DNA from: Ctena decussata
Taxonomy: Eukaryota > Mollusca > Bivalvia > Lucinida > Lucinidae
Length of the DNA stretch: 64,000 nt
NCBI GenBank assembly: GCA_963989385.1
Contig: OZ022500.1
Location: 18,862,460 to 18,926,459, forward strand
Direction: 5' to 3'
Shown here piece after piece: positions 32,213 through 42,425 of the stretch (positions are counted from its first letter, which is position 1; each line of letters begins with the position of its first letter). The notes below the pieces were generated by a model. That model was not told the DNA's origin. It made no database searches and was given only the letters and a program-made list of their open reading frames with translations. A program made the translations under genes and the position numbers.

Positions 32213-33567
32213 CGAGGGGCATTTCAGAAATAGTGTAAATGAGTCTGCAATTCCTTTGAATGTTGACCGATTTTTGAAATGTATGTCTTAACTTTTAGGT
32301 TTACATATCACCCAATGACCTTCACTTTAAAAAAATCAGTCACTAATATTTTCTTCAAAATATACCTTGGCGATTGTTGTTAGAGTAGGGACACTGAGTA
32401 GAAATGGACGAAATATTTATGTGAAGACAAATTCACATTTTACTAACTCTGGATACAAACAGCTCTTGATTAATACGTATAATATCTGTTTCACTGAAAT
32501 TATTCCAGTATGCAAGTCATTATATCAGCTTTGCTTAAACATGAGATTTACTTTGCAAGATATGCTCACCATGAAACAGTGCGCAATTCTTATGACGTCA
32601 CTTCCTGTGCTAAATTCGAAACCTAAAGTAAGCTTTTGAAACTTCGGTTTAGAGATCAATTAAGGTGAAAGTGAATATTTGATGGCAGATATGAATTAAA
32701 AAATGATTGAAATTTAATTCGTCATGCTAGTTTTCTATGATAGATAATCTTTTACGTCACCATATGCTCTTTTGTCAGTGGCCTACCTGAACTTTTACGA
32801 TAAGTTATCCCACCCACCAACATGTTTCAATGTATGTATGCCATATAAAATAAAACTTCTATTAAGTCTTTATGTATACATTTTGTTGTCAATATGTCCC
32901 TCTAACTTTTGATATTAGACAAGGTGAAATATATTTAGCCGATATCTTTTTATAAGAAGGTAATTTCATTTTATTGCTTTCTATTTTACATGAATGGCTG
33001 CTACGTTGCAACTTCTGGTGTGGAGTTTGCACTTGTATCATCCAGTTTCATGAGTTATATCATGTTAATCGCAACGAAACATGCCGACCTAACCATTTCA
33101 GTAATAAAATGCCGGTCGTTTGTTGAAATTTGATGTGAATAAGTCAAACATACCAATTTATTGATATAATGCGTTTATAATAATTTTGCAGTTATAACCA
33201 CATAGCAGAGGAAAAAGCTCACGTATAATGTTATTTGTGTAGAATCTGGAAACAATTTCTGTATAACTTTCTTATTTTACATTTAAAAGACAGTATTATG
33301 TCTTTCTTTGTTAAAATATATCATTGTCTCATTGAGCAAACAGCAAAAGAACACAAGAGATTTCGGTGAAAATGTACAGTTTCCAGTATCCACACCCTTA
33401 TGACGTATCAGCACGTGCTGCCATGCATGAGTGACTTAGATATTATTTTATTACATACCATTCTAAAGCACTTGAATTGATCTTTCCAACGACATATAGA
33501 ACTACTGCTAAATATCAACCAGTAGGGTACCCTGAGCTCATTTACATTATTTCTGAAATGCCCCTCG
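32213..33567. mobile_element. 1355-bp mariner-type element, no transposase visible
   Basis: The TIRs are CGAGGGGCATTTCAGAAATA at 32213 and its complement ending at 33567, continuing to about 31 bp with one mismatch. TA dinucleotides flank both ends (32211-32212, 33568-33569). The length is that of an autonomous mariner, but the longest internal open frame (32367-32639) lacks the DD34D/E motifs, so the interior is either replaced or beyond recognition. Confidence 0.8.
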
Positions 33568-33667
33568 TATTATGCTTGCAAAGAATAGTATTTGGTTTCA
33601 CACTGAATTCTGTATTATTATTGTTTTTATTATTATTATGATTTTTATTGGTTATCTCTACTTTATT

Positions 33668-33699
33668 AGCTCACCTGAGCCTTTGGCTCAGGGTGAGCT
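33668..33699 (+). repeat. Terminal-type hairpin at start of the 168-bp array element
   Basis: AGCTCACCTGAGCC and GGCTCAGGGTGAGCT pair around a 3-nt loop. It is followed by a run of 'GTCCGTCGTC' triplet-like repeats (33716-33763) and then the tandem array. A related 'CTCAGGTGAGCGATTTAGGG' end with its own 'GGGCCACTTGGCCC' hairpin lies at about 54233-54265. Confidence 0.7.
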
Positions 33700-33779
33700 A
33701 TTGTGATCACCCAGTGTCCGTCGTCCGTCGTCAGTCGTCCGTCGTGCGTCGTGCGTCGTCAACAATTTGCTTCAAATGA

Positions 33780-35450
33780 CATCTTCTCTGAAACCACTAG
33801 GCCTAGGGCTTTGATATTTGGTATGAAGCATTGTCTAGTGGACCTCTACCAAGTTTGTTCAAATGGTGGCTCCAGGGTCCAAAATGGCCCTGGGGCAGGG
33901 GGTCTTGGGTTCAAAACTAAAATATACTTAAAAATCTTCTTCTCCAGAACTGCTTGGCTCAGATGCTTGAAATTTGATATGTAGCATTGCCTAGTGGTCC
34001 TCTACCAAGTTTGTTCAAATGGTGGCCCGAGGGTCCAAAATGGCCCCGGGGCAGGGAGTCCCAGGTTTGAACCATAGAAATACATAGAAAAATATTCAAA
34101 AATCTTCTTCTTCAGAACTGCTTGGCGTAGATGCTTGAAACTTAGTATGTAGCATTGCCGAGTGGTCCTTTACAAAGTTTGTTCAAATGATGGCCCCAGG
34201 ATCCGAAATGGTCCCGCCCCAGAGGGTCCTGGGTTTGAACCATAGAAATACATAGAAAAATATTCAAAAATCTTCTTCTTTAGAACCACAAGGCTCAGAT
34301 GCTTGATATTTGGTATGAAGCATTGTCTAGTGGACCTCTACCAAGTTTGTTCAAATGGTGGCCCCAGGGTCCAAAATGGCCCTGGGGCAGGGGGTCTTGG
34401 GTTCAAAACTAAAATATACTTAAAAATCTTCTTCTCCAGAACTGCTTGGCTCAGATGCTTGAAATTTGGTATGTAGCATTCCCTAGTGGTCCTCTACCAA
34501 GTTTGTTCAAATGGTGGCCCCAGAGTCCAAAATGGCCCCAGGGCAGGGAGTCCCAGGTTTGAACCATAGAAATACATAGAAAAATATTCAAAAATCTTCT
34601 TCAGAACTGCTTGGCTTAGATGTTTGAAATTTGGTATGTAGCATTGCCTAGTGGTCCTTTACCAAATTTGTTCAAATGATGGCCCCAGGGTCCGAAATGG
34701 TCCTGCCCCAGTGGGTCCTGGGTTTGAACCATAGAAATACATAGAAATATATTCAAAAATCTTCTTCTTCAGAACCGCAAGGCTCAGATGCTTGAAATTT
34801 GGTATGTAGCATTGCCTAATAATCTTTTACCAGGTTTTTTCAAATGGTGGCCCCAGGGTCCAAAATGGCTTCTTTTCATGGAGTCCAAGGTTTGAACCAT
34901 AGAAATGCAAAGAAAAATATTTAAAAAGCTTCTTCTTCAGACCCGCAAGGCTTAGATGCTTGAAATTTGGTATGGTGCATGGCCTAGTAATCCTTTACCA
35001 AGTTTGTTCAAATGGTGGCCCCAGGGTCCAAAATGGTCCCGTGGCAGGGAGTTCTAGGTTTGAACCATAGAAATACATAGAAAAATATTCAAAAATCTTT
35101 TTCTTCAGAACCACTTGGCTCAGATGCTTGAAATTTGGTATTTTGCATTGCCTGGTGGACTCCTACAGTTTGTATAAATGGTGGCCCTGGGATTTAAAAT
35201 GGTCGTGGGGCGGGAAGTCTTATCATTTCGAAATAAAATATACTCAGATGCTTGACATTGCCTAATGGACCTTTATCAAGTTTGTTCAAGTGGTGGCCCC
35301 AGGGTCCAAAATGGCCCCATAGCAGGGAGTCCTGGGCTTGAACCATAGAAATGCATAGGAAAGTATTCAAAAATCTTCTACACCAGAACCCATTGGCACA
35401 GATTCTTGAAATATGGTTGAGCGAAAGAAAATTTTTTCAATCAGTCCAGG
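33780..35450 (+). repeat. Tandem array, ~168-bp unit, about nine copies
   Basis: Each unit runs from 'TCTTCTTCAGAACTGCTTGG' through 'GCTTGAAATTTGGTATG', 'TAGTGGTCC', 'CAAGTTTGTTCAAATGGTGG', 'CCAGGGTCCAAAATGG' and 'GGTTTGAACCATAGAAATAC'. Spacing between equivalent points is 156-169 bp, mostly 168. Divergence rises toward the right end. The element begins with the hairpin at 33668. Non-coding. Confidence 0.88.
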
Positions 35451-35848
35451 TCACATGACCAACATGTCAGCCATATCCATATATGGTAAAAAGCCTTCAG
35501 AGAACCAAATGACCAATTATCTTGAAACTTGGTATCTAGCATTGAGCACTGGAGTTCTACTAACATTGTTTAAATGATGACCATGGGTTTACCCTGACTT
35601 TTTTATGGCAAGTTCCAATTTGCTTTCTGGTGTTTTCATATGGAAAAAGAGTTAATGGAAATTATAGAAGATTTTGGTGCAAAATTTGATAAATGTACAT
35701 TTGAATGAACTTATGTTTGTGTCCAACAACAGCTAAGGTCATATGGAGACATAGATGGATGGATGACTTAGGATTTTACTTCCTTTTCAACAGTATTTCA
35801 GTCATATCAGGATGATAGGTGGATGATAATGAAAGGCTGTGTGCAGTG

Positions 35849-35951
35849 GAACCCCGTTTACGATGGAAAGAACTCCGCCTCTGGCGGGGCTCAAACCCGC
35901 GAATGCTAGATCAGTAGGCCAGTGCTTAACCCACTGAACTACCGGGGCTCC
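35849..35951 (-). repeat. tRNA-derived SINE-like head
   Basis: On minus the segment reads 'GGAGCCCCGGTAGTTCAGTG' with an A-box-like TAGTTCAGTGG and a B-box-like GGGTTTGAGCCC. The acceptor ends do not pair (GGAGCCC at 5', no GGGCTCC at 3'), so it is a tRNA-derived repeat and not a tRNA gene. Confidence 0.55.
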
Positions 35952-36136
35952 ATATGGAGACAGGGCCACAGCTTAAAGGCTCCTTCACAGACTGGAAGAG
36001 CCAAGATCTGACCAGTGAACTCTGGTTTTCAGGATCAGCGGTTTATCCACTCGGCAACCACAGCTTCTCAGTTTCTTTTTTAGGGCAAGAATTGTACGAC
36101 AAGATGTTCTGGAATTTCATAGAAGAAATAAAAGTC

Positions 36137-37531
36137 AACTAGAAATGTTTTTCGGAGAAAAACTGATGTCCCCCCCACCAGCCCATTTCCCATCCCCTCT
36201 AATGAATAAAAAGCCTGTACAAATAAAATATTTATGCAAGTTTATAGAAAATCCATCAACTGATTCTAAAGATATCCTATATGAAAAAGTATGTCCTGAA
36301 CAAATGGATGAAGGTCACCAACTACTTGTACTAAACATGTTTTTAACCTGTCACAACGATATATTCATGCAAATCTGATGAGTATCCATCTACTGGTATA
36401 AGGTATAACTCATTGTTACAATAAGAGAGAGAAAAAAAGGATTTGTAAGTAAGCTTTTGACCGTGGAAATAGTGTCAAAGTAAGCTCTTGAGATTGTTCC
36501 AAAGGTATATCTATGAAAGTAAAGTGGATATCAAGCCAAAGGTTAGTGAGATATTATCAATTTTAGATAAACTTTCACTCATCTAAGTCCTCTTGTGACC
36601 TTGAAAACGAAGTCAAGGTCACCAAACTCTGATCAGCTCTGAAGCTAGTCCAAGTGATGTATCCATGCAAGTTTGGTGAAATTCCATCCACTGGTTCATG
36701 AGGTATTGTAGGTACAAGAAATTGTAATCTAAGTCCTCCAGTGACCTCGAGAATGAGGTCAAGGTCATCAAACTCTTGATCAGCTCTTAAGCTTGTCCCA
36801 ATGATGTATCCATGCACGTTTGGTGAAATTCCATCCACTGGTTAAGGAGATATCCTGCATACAAGAAATTGTCATCTAAGTCCTCCAGTGACCTTGAAAA
36901 TGCGGTCAAGGTCACCAAAATCTAATCAGCTCTAAAAATTGTCCCAATGATGTATCCATGCGAGTTTGATAAAATTCCTTCCTTTGCTTCAAGAGATATT
37001 GCGCATACAAGAAATTGTCATCTAAGTCCTCCAGTGACCTTGAAAAAGAGGTCAAGGTCACCAAAAGCTAATCAGCTCTTAAACTTGTTCCAATGATTTA
37101 TCCATGCAAGGTTGGTGAAATTCCATCCATTGGTTCAAGAAATATCATGCATACAAGAAATTGTCATCTAAGTCCTCCAGTGACCTTGAAAATGAGGTCA
37201 AGGTCACCAAAATCTAATCAGCTCTTAAACTTGTTCCAGTGATATATGCATGCAAGTTTGGTGAAATTCCATAAGTTGGTTCAAGAGATATTGTGCATAC
37301 AAGAAATTGTCATTTAAGTCCTCCAGTGACCTTGAAAATGAGGTCAAGGTCACCAAAATCTAATCAGCTCTTAAGCTTGTCCCAATGATATATCCATGCA
37401 AGTTTGGTGAAATTCCATCCTATGGTTCAAGAGATATCGCGCATACAAGAAATCTGTCACGCCGACGCCGACGCCGACGGGATCCGCACTGAAACCAATA
37501 TGTCCCCCCTCACCTTTGGTGGGGGGACATA
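36137..37531 (-). mobile_element. Array-bearing rolling-circle-like element A (reverse orientation)
   Basis: The left end AACTAGAAATGTTTTT plus GTCCCCCCCACC and the right end 'TGTCCCCCCTCACC' / 'GGTGGGGGGACA' (a hairpin, 37501-37529) bracket a six-copy 146-bp array. The flanking DNA is a tandem duplication (36003-36136 and about 37568-37704). The second unit continues 'AAAAGCCAATGATCAGGAAC' without the element, while around A the same sequence is split as AAAAGTCA | element | ATGATCAGG. That internal empty site shows insertion with at most 1-2 bp of duplication, as expected of Helitron-like elements. Confidence 0.65.
36581..37458 (-). repeat. Tandem array, 146-bp unit, six copies
   Basis: Units start 'ATCTAAGTCCTCCAGTGACC' at 36581, 36727, 36874, 37020, 37166 and 37312. 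Each has 'TTGAAAATGAGGTCAAGGTC', 'GCTCTTAAACTTGTCCCAAT' and 'GGTGAAATTCCATCCA'. In reverse complement the unit matches the 151-bp unit of the array at 37.92-38.96 kb. Confidence 0.9.
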
Positions 37532-37880
37532 ATGATCAGGAACCGATATCATCAAAAACCTTTGCAAAGAGCTGAGATCTACCCGCTGGTTTTCAGGACC
37601 AGTGATTTATCCACTCAGCAACCACAGCTTCTGCTGTCTTCTAGTTTCTGTTTAGGGCAAGAATTATATGATGATATTCTGAAATTCTATTGAAGAAATA
37701 AAAGCCAATGATCAGGAACCAATTTTATCAAAAACTTTTACATAAAGGTTACATTGATTTTATCAAATTCAGTATGGATATATTTGCCCAAATGCTGTAC
37801 CAACATATTCAGTATTGTTGATTATTCTCATTATGTGTTGAAGAGAATGGCTTTTTAATGTATGTTTTCTCAGAAGTATT

Positions 37881-39044
37881 TATGTCCTCCCACCATGGGG
37901 GGGAACATATTGTTTTCGGTGTCTGCACTCTATCTCCTGAAGGGATGCATGGATTTTGACCAAACTGGCACAGATGCATAACTGGGAGGGTGGAAAAAAC
38001 TGATTAGATTTTGGTGACCTTGACCTTATTTTCAAGGTCACTGGGGGTCAAAGAAGGCTGAAAAATAGCTTGTCTGCACCATATCTCCTGAAAGAATTGA
38101 CGGATTTAAACCAAACTGGCACACACATATCACTGGGAGATGGCAAAGAACTGATTAGAGTTTGGTGACCTTGACCTTATTTTCAAGGTCACAGGAGGTC
38201 AAAGAGTGGTGAAAAATGCCTTGTCTGCACCATATCTCCTGAAGGAATCGATGGATTTTTAGTAAACTGGCACAGATATATCATTTGGAGATGGCAAAGA
38301 ACTGATCACATTTTGGGGACCTTGACTTTATTTTCAAGGTCCCAGGAGGTCAAAGAGTGTTTGAAAAATGCCTTGTCTGCACCTTATTTCCTGAATGGAT
38401 GGATGGATTTGAACCAAACTGTCATAGATACATCACTGGGAGATGCCAAAGAGGTGATTAGATTTTGGTGATCTTGATCTCATTATCAAGGCCGCAGGAG
38501 GTCAAAGAGTGTTTAAAAATGTCTTGTCTGCACCATATCTCCTGAATGGATGGATGGATTTGAACCAAACTTGCACAGATATATCACTGGGAGATGGCAA
38601 GAAGGGATTAGATTTTGGTGACCTTGACTTTATTTTGAAGGTCACAGGAGGTCAAAGAGTGTTGAAAAATGCCCTGCCTGCACCATATCTCCTGACTGGA
38701 TGGATGTGAACCAAACGTGCACAGGTATATCACTGGGAGACTGCAAAAAAGTGATTAGATTTTGATGACTTTGACCCTATTTTCAAGGTCACAGGTGTTC
38801 AAAGAGTATTGAAAAATGCCTTGTCTGCACCATATTTCCTGAATGGATGGATGGATCTGAACCAAACTGTCACAGATACCTCACTGAGAGATTGAAAAGA
38901 AGTGATTAAATTTTGGTGACCTTGACCCTTTTTGAAAGTCAGTTGAGGTCTTAACTTGACAGCATTTAGAGAAAATGATATTGGTGGGAAAGCATAGGTG
39001 GGGGGGGGGGGACATCTGTTTTTATCAAAAAAACATTTCTAGTT
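37881..39044 (+). mobile_element. Array-bearing element B, inverted relative to element A
   Basis: Starts TATGTCCTCCCACCATGGGG (hairpin-forming with the following GGGGGAACATA) and ends with a G-run, 'GACATCTGTTTTTATC' and 'AAAAACATTTCTAGTT', which is the complement of the left end of element A. It carries a seven-copy 151-bp array. A and B are therefore two copies of one family in opposite orientation, about 350 bp apart. Confidence 0.65.
37920..38960 (+). repeat. Tandem array, ~151-bp unit, seven copies
   Basis: Units begin near 'TGTCTGCACCATATCTCCTG' at 37920, 38071, 38222, 38374, 38525, 38675 and 38822, and include 'GATTAGATTTTGGTGACC', 'TTGACCTTATTTTCAAGGTC' and 'TGGATGGATTTGAACCAAAC'. 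Homologous to the reverse complement of the 146-bp array. The short open frame across it is incidental. Confidence 0.9.
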
Positions 39045-39071
39045 TATATAATACTCAGTGATTTAATCTAC

Positions 39072-39235
39072 AAGCAGGAGCAGTGGCAGTGTAGTGGATA
39101 ACACACTGGACTACCAGTCCATGGGTCGTGATATGGATCCTCCACTTCTTTGGTCTTCGGGATGAGACTTTAAACCAAGGTCCCGTCTCTGTATGACCTA
39201 GTTGTTGGTGGAATGTTAAACCCGAGTCTCAATGA
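39072..39235 (+). repeat. tRNA-derived SINE, second family, copy 1
   Basis: The head 'GGCAGTGTAGTGGATAACAC' contains an A-box-like TAGTGTAGTGG and a weak B-box-like segment, followed by a conserved body 'GATGAGACTTTAAACC' and 'AGGTCCCGTCTC'. Copy 2 is at 40893-41050. Confidence 0.65.
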
Positions 39236-40892
39236 GGGTAATCGCAGGTGTACCAGGTATTGAAGTGTCACAGGTGAAGGATTCCATTTATTATAGAATA
39301 AAAATCATTGGGAGCATTGACACTCGGAGACTAATTTTATCCGTATGTGAATGTACCGTAATGATAAATAAAAATCAAATCTCTAAAAGATTCCTTTGCA
39401 TATTCTGTTTTGGATGTAAAAGATAAAAAAAAAGAAAAGAAAAACCTGTGACAGTGTAGACTAAGGGCTTCGTCCTGGAATGTAGCCGCCTTGCTGGTCA
39501 TGGCATGATTTACTGTTTTTTGTGAATTTTTGAAATTTTATTTTTGGATTGCATTTTGAACATTTGAACATTTTCTGCCTCAGTCTTACATGTATGTATA
39601 GCACATGCATTTTTTTTCAGGTACTTACAAAAATCAATATAGATAAAAGTGTTCATTAACATTTTGTGAATCAATAAAGTGACAATTAATTGTGATTAAA
39701 GAGTGAAAAGCAAGAGTGAAAAAGATAGACTTATAAAATATAGGACAAAGAGATTTGTAGACAGGTAAGGCCAAACAAAGAAGTACATATATGTGTGGTG
39801 TGGGTTACACCCAGGATAATATATATAGGTACTTTTGGTAGGTAGGAAGGAAACAGTTTTTTTTTTTAATAACACTTGTAATGAGAAGAAAAAGCTGCTA
39901 CAAAAGTTGCCTCTTGAAAGTAAATGCATATCAAAATTAATAGTAATCTAGATATCTTCTTCAGGTGTAAATTTTTTAAATGGTTTTCTAATCAAATTGT
40001 CTTCCAACTTTAAACTTTGGCAAAAATCTAGGGTAGGGGGCAACAGGTTAACTTAAACCACACATATTTTATTATTTGGCTTAGGTTAGATAATACCAAG
40101 GAAAAGTGGGAAAAGAAGGCAAAGATCAGGAACCGATTATAATCAATTCCCACACCTTACCCAAAAGATATAGTAAAATAGCATGAACATAGGAAAACAC
40201 CATAAACATGAGAGGCAAGGGGTCAGCCTTTAACCTAGCAGTGCTATGCAAAAGAGTCAGAAGAACAGGTTAAAGACCATAAAACAGAAAATTACAACAA
40301 AATTCACATCAGAAGCACCACCCTTAAATGGTCAGTAATAAATTAATGGAGGGATTAAACCAGTATTATGAACTCATCATCACTGTTAGTTCTGCTGTGG
40401 ATCAGAGGCTTCAGATCTTTGATTTGCATGAAGGACTTCTATCTTACCTGTATAAACATTTTTACTGGCCAAATCTTCGCCCTAGATTCTGATGTTAAAA
40501 CAAGAAAACACCAGAAACAGAAGAGCCAAGGGGCCAGCCCTTTCCCAGCAGGCTACTCAAAACAAAACAATACATCAAAGAGATGATAAAATCAGATATG
40601 TCAGATATTATAATATCAAAATGGTGGTGTTGTATTCCTGTCATTTCACTTTGCTAAATGGTTCACACTGGCAGAAAAACAGATGGTTCCTTGCAGAAAG
40701 AAAGATTGACTGATATGAAATTAACCTACCATCTGTGTGTAACAGAAATAATGATGGAAATGGGACCTGGACCCAAGATAGAATATGTTGTGATCCTGAT
40801 TCTGGCACTTATTGCCCTCTGAAAAATCATACATCAAACATTGATGACCAGCCATCATGTGCAGCTTAGAATCTGGTCTTTTGTCTGAAAGG
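39236..40892. other. Non-coding stretch
   Basis: No supported gene. 'GATCAGGAACCGATTATAATC' near 40124 is a small relic of the tandem unit that flanks element A. A similar 'AGCCAAGGGGCCAGCC' phrase occurs at about 40210 (AGGCAAGGGGTCAGCC) and 40522, suggesting an old duplication. Confidence 0.4.
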
Positions 40893-41050
40893 ACAGGGGT
40901 AGTGTAGTGGATAGCACACTGATCTACCAGTTCAGGGATCACAAGATTGATCACCCACTTGTCCAGTCTTTCAGATGAGACTTTAAACTGAGGTCCCGTC
41001 TCAGCATGACGTAGTTGTTGATGGGACATAAAACCTGAGTGCAATTACTC
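40893..41050 (+). repeat. tRNA-derived SINE, second family, copy 2
   Basis: Colinear with 39072-39235: 'GGGTAGTGTAGTGGATAGCA', then 'CAGATGAGACTTTAAACTGA' and 'GGTCCCGTCTCAGCATGACG'. Same orientation. Substitutions throughout indicate an old copy. Confidence 0.65.
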
Positions 41051-41229
41051 ACTCTTTGTTTGAAACTTCATCTCATTCTCAGCTTATGTATTATACAAAG
41101 AGTAAAGGCTCTGGCAAGACTGTGCAAATGCGCAGGATTGTCTTAGTCTTTGCTAATCAATAGTGACCATTATCATATTGGCAAAATGTAGCTTTGTTGG
41201 TGTTAATAAATTTGCTATAGCATATATAT

Positions 41230-41464
41230 GAGCCACGACAGGACAAAACCAACAATGTGGTTGTGCACCGATCGCAGACTCAGATCAGCCTGGGCATCCG
41301 CCCAGTTTGATCAGACGCTTCGTTAAGTGCTCAAATGGTTGCTAAGGGTTTAAGCTACCTCCATGCGGGCAGCGAAGACTCTGATCAGACTGGGCGGATC
41401 CCAGGTTGATCTGAGTCTGCCCTGGGCACACAACCACATTGTTGGTTTTGTCGTGTCGCGGCTC
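41230..41464. repeat. Palindromic MITE family copy 4
   Basis: Full-length member (GAGCCACGACAGGACAAAAC ... GTCGTGTCGCGGCTC) flanked by ATAT on both sides. It lies about 60 bp upstream of the first Helentron reading frame. Confidence 0.9.
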
Positions 41465-41523
41465 ATATCAGGCAATAATGACTTTGAACAATGAAATATG
41501 TTCGGTATTTTTCAGGTTGAGGC

Positions 41524-42003
41524 ATGCCACGCAGGAAGAATTGGAGGAAGTCTGTGGTAAAGAAGAATCTGAAGGCAGATGGTGGTGGCTGTCCTGGGTC
41601 GCAATTTTCAGATGTGGGTCAGACCCACCTCACAGATTATGGTGAATCTGTGCCCCAATCGGGGACATCTGAACCAGGGTCGCACAAATTAACAGATGTG
41701 GGTATGACCTGCCCCATTGTAACATCTGATCCAGGGTCGCTCAGTTTGTCAGATGTGGGTATGACCTGCCTCATCGTATCATCTGACTCAAAAGATCATA
41801 GTGAAAACAATTGTTCTACAAAAGATTGTGAAAAAAGATCACCAAATGACATTGATAGTTCACAAATGAATAATGCTATTGAAACAAAAAAATCAGAGAA
41901 AGAATCATGCAGCCAAACTGATCTTTATCCAGCTTCTTCTGTAGTCAGCAATACATATGCATACCTAGACAACATAGAAGTAGTAAAGTTCCCAGCAAGA
42001 CAG
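41524..42003 (+). pseudogene. Helentron N-terminal segment with 20-residue repeats
   Basis: Opens 'MPRRKNWRKSVVKKNLK', a basic start common in animal Helitron proteins. It then contains two to three copies of a 60-bp (20-residue) repeat carrying 'LTDVGMTCPIVTSDPGS' (about 41625-41790) and an acidic/polar stretch. The frame runs on to 42075, but similarity to the next domain begins in another frame near 41990 ('VPSKTVVLGSYNQ'), so a one-base indel separates the two. Confidence 0.7.
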
Positions 42004-42425
42004 TTGTTCTTGGGTCATATAATCAAGCTGACCATATGTTTAGTGACCAATCACGTGGCAGTCAGTGTACTATAAATGCTTTATGCTCACTAATCTTTGC
42101 CAAGTTTTCACATTTAGGAACAAGACATTGCCTTGATAAAGTACTTTTGGAAGGTGACATTTTATATAACAAAGTTATATCTGGCTTAAAAGCACAGGGG
42201 CTATTTAAAAGCAGGTTATTAACCTTGGATGAAATACCAGAAGCTGTAGCTATTTTGAAGAAAGATATTGTTGTTGAGAAGTTTGACGTTATTTCTGGAG
42301 TTTGTACACAGCAGGTTGCTACTTCAGGTTTACCATCGCTATATGAGACACTTCATATTGCTTTCCAAAAATCTTCTTATCTATTGTTTATGATAGGTTC
42401 AGTTTGTTCAGCTGTATTTAAAAAA
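41990..42425 (+). pseudogene. Helentron cysteine-protease-like domain (UL36-USP/OTU-type fold suspected), frameshifted
   Basis: The frame reads 'VLGSYNQADHMFSDQSRG' then 'SQCTINAL' with a candidate nucleophile Cys at 42066-42068. After the frame change at an A7 run (42420-42426) the next frame supplies 'FFDSHSHGPDGLS' with a candidate catalytic Asp/His (42446-42454). The Cys...Asp-x-His layout resembles the deubiquitinase family of large herpesvirus tegument proteins and other C76-like peptidases that some animal Helitrons carry. The family assignment is from motif memory only. Activity is unknown and this copy is broken between Cys and His. Confidence 0.6.

Noticed and set aside
35870..35951. 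tRNA gene on the minus strand
   Set aside because: A- and B-box-like motifs are present but the acceptor ends do not pair; treated as a SINE head.
36581..38960. CRISPR-like repeat arrays
   Set aside because: Units are 146-151 bp contiguous satellites with no short repeat/spacer structure, and the genome is eukaryotic.
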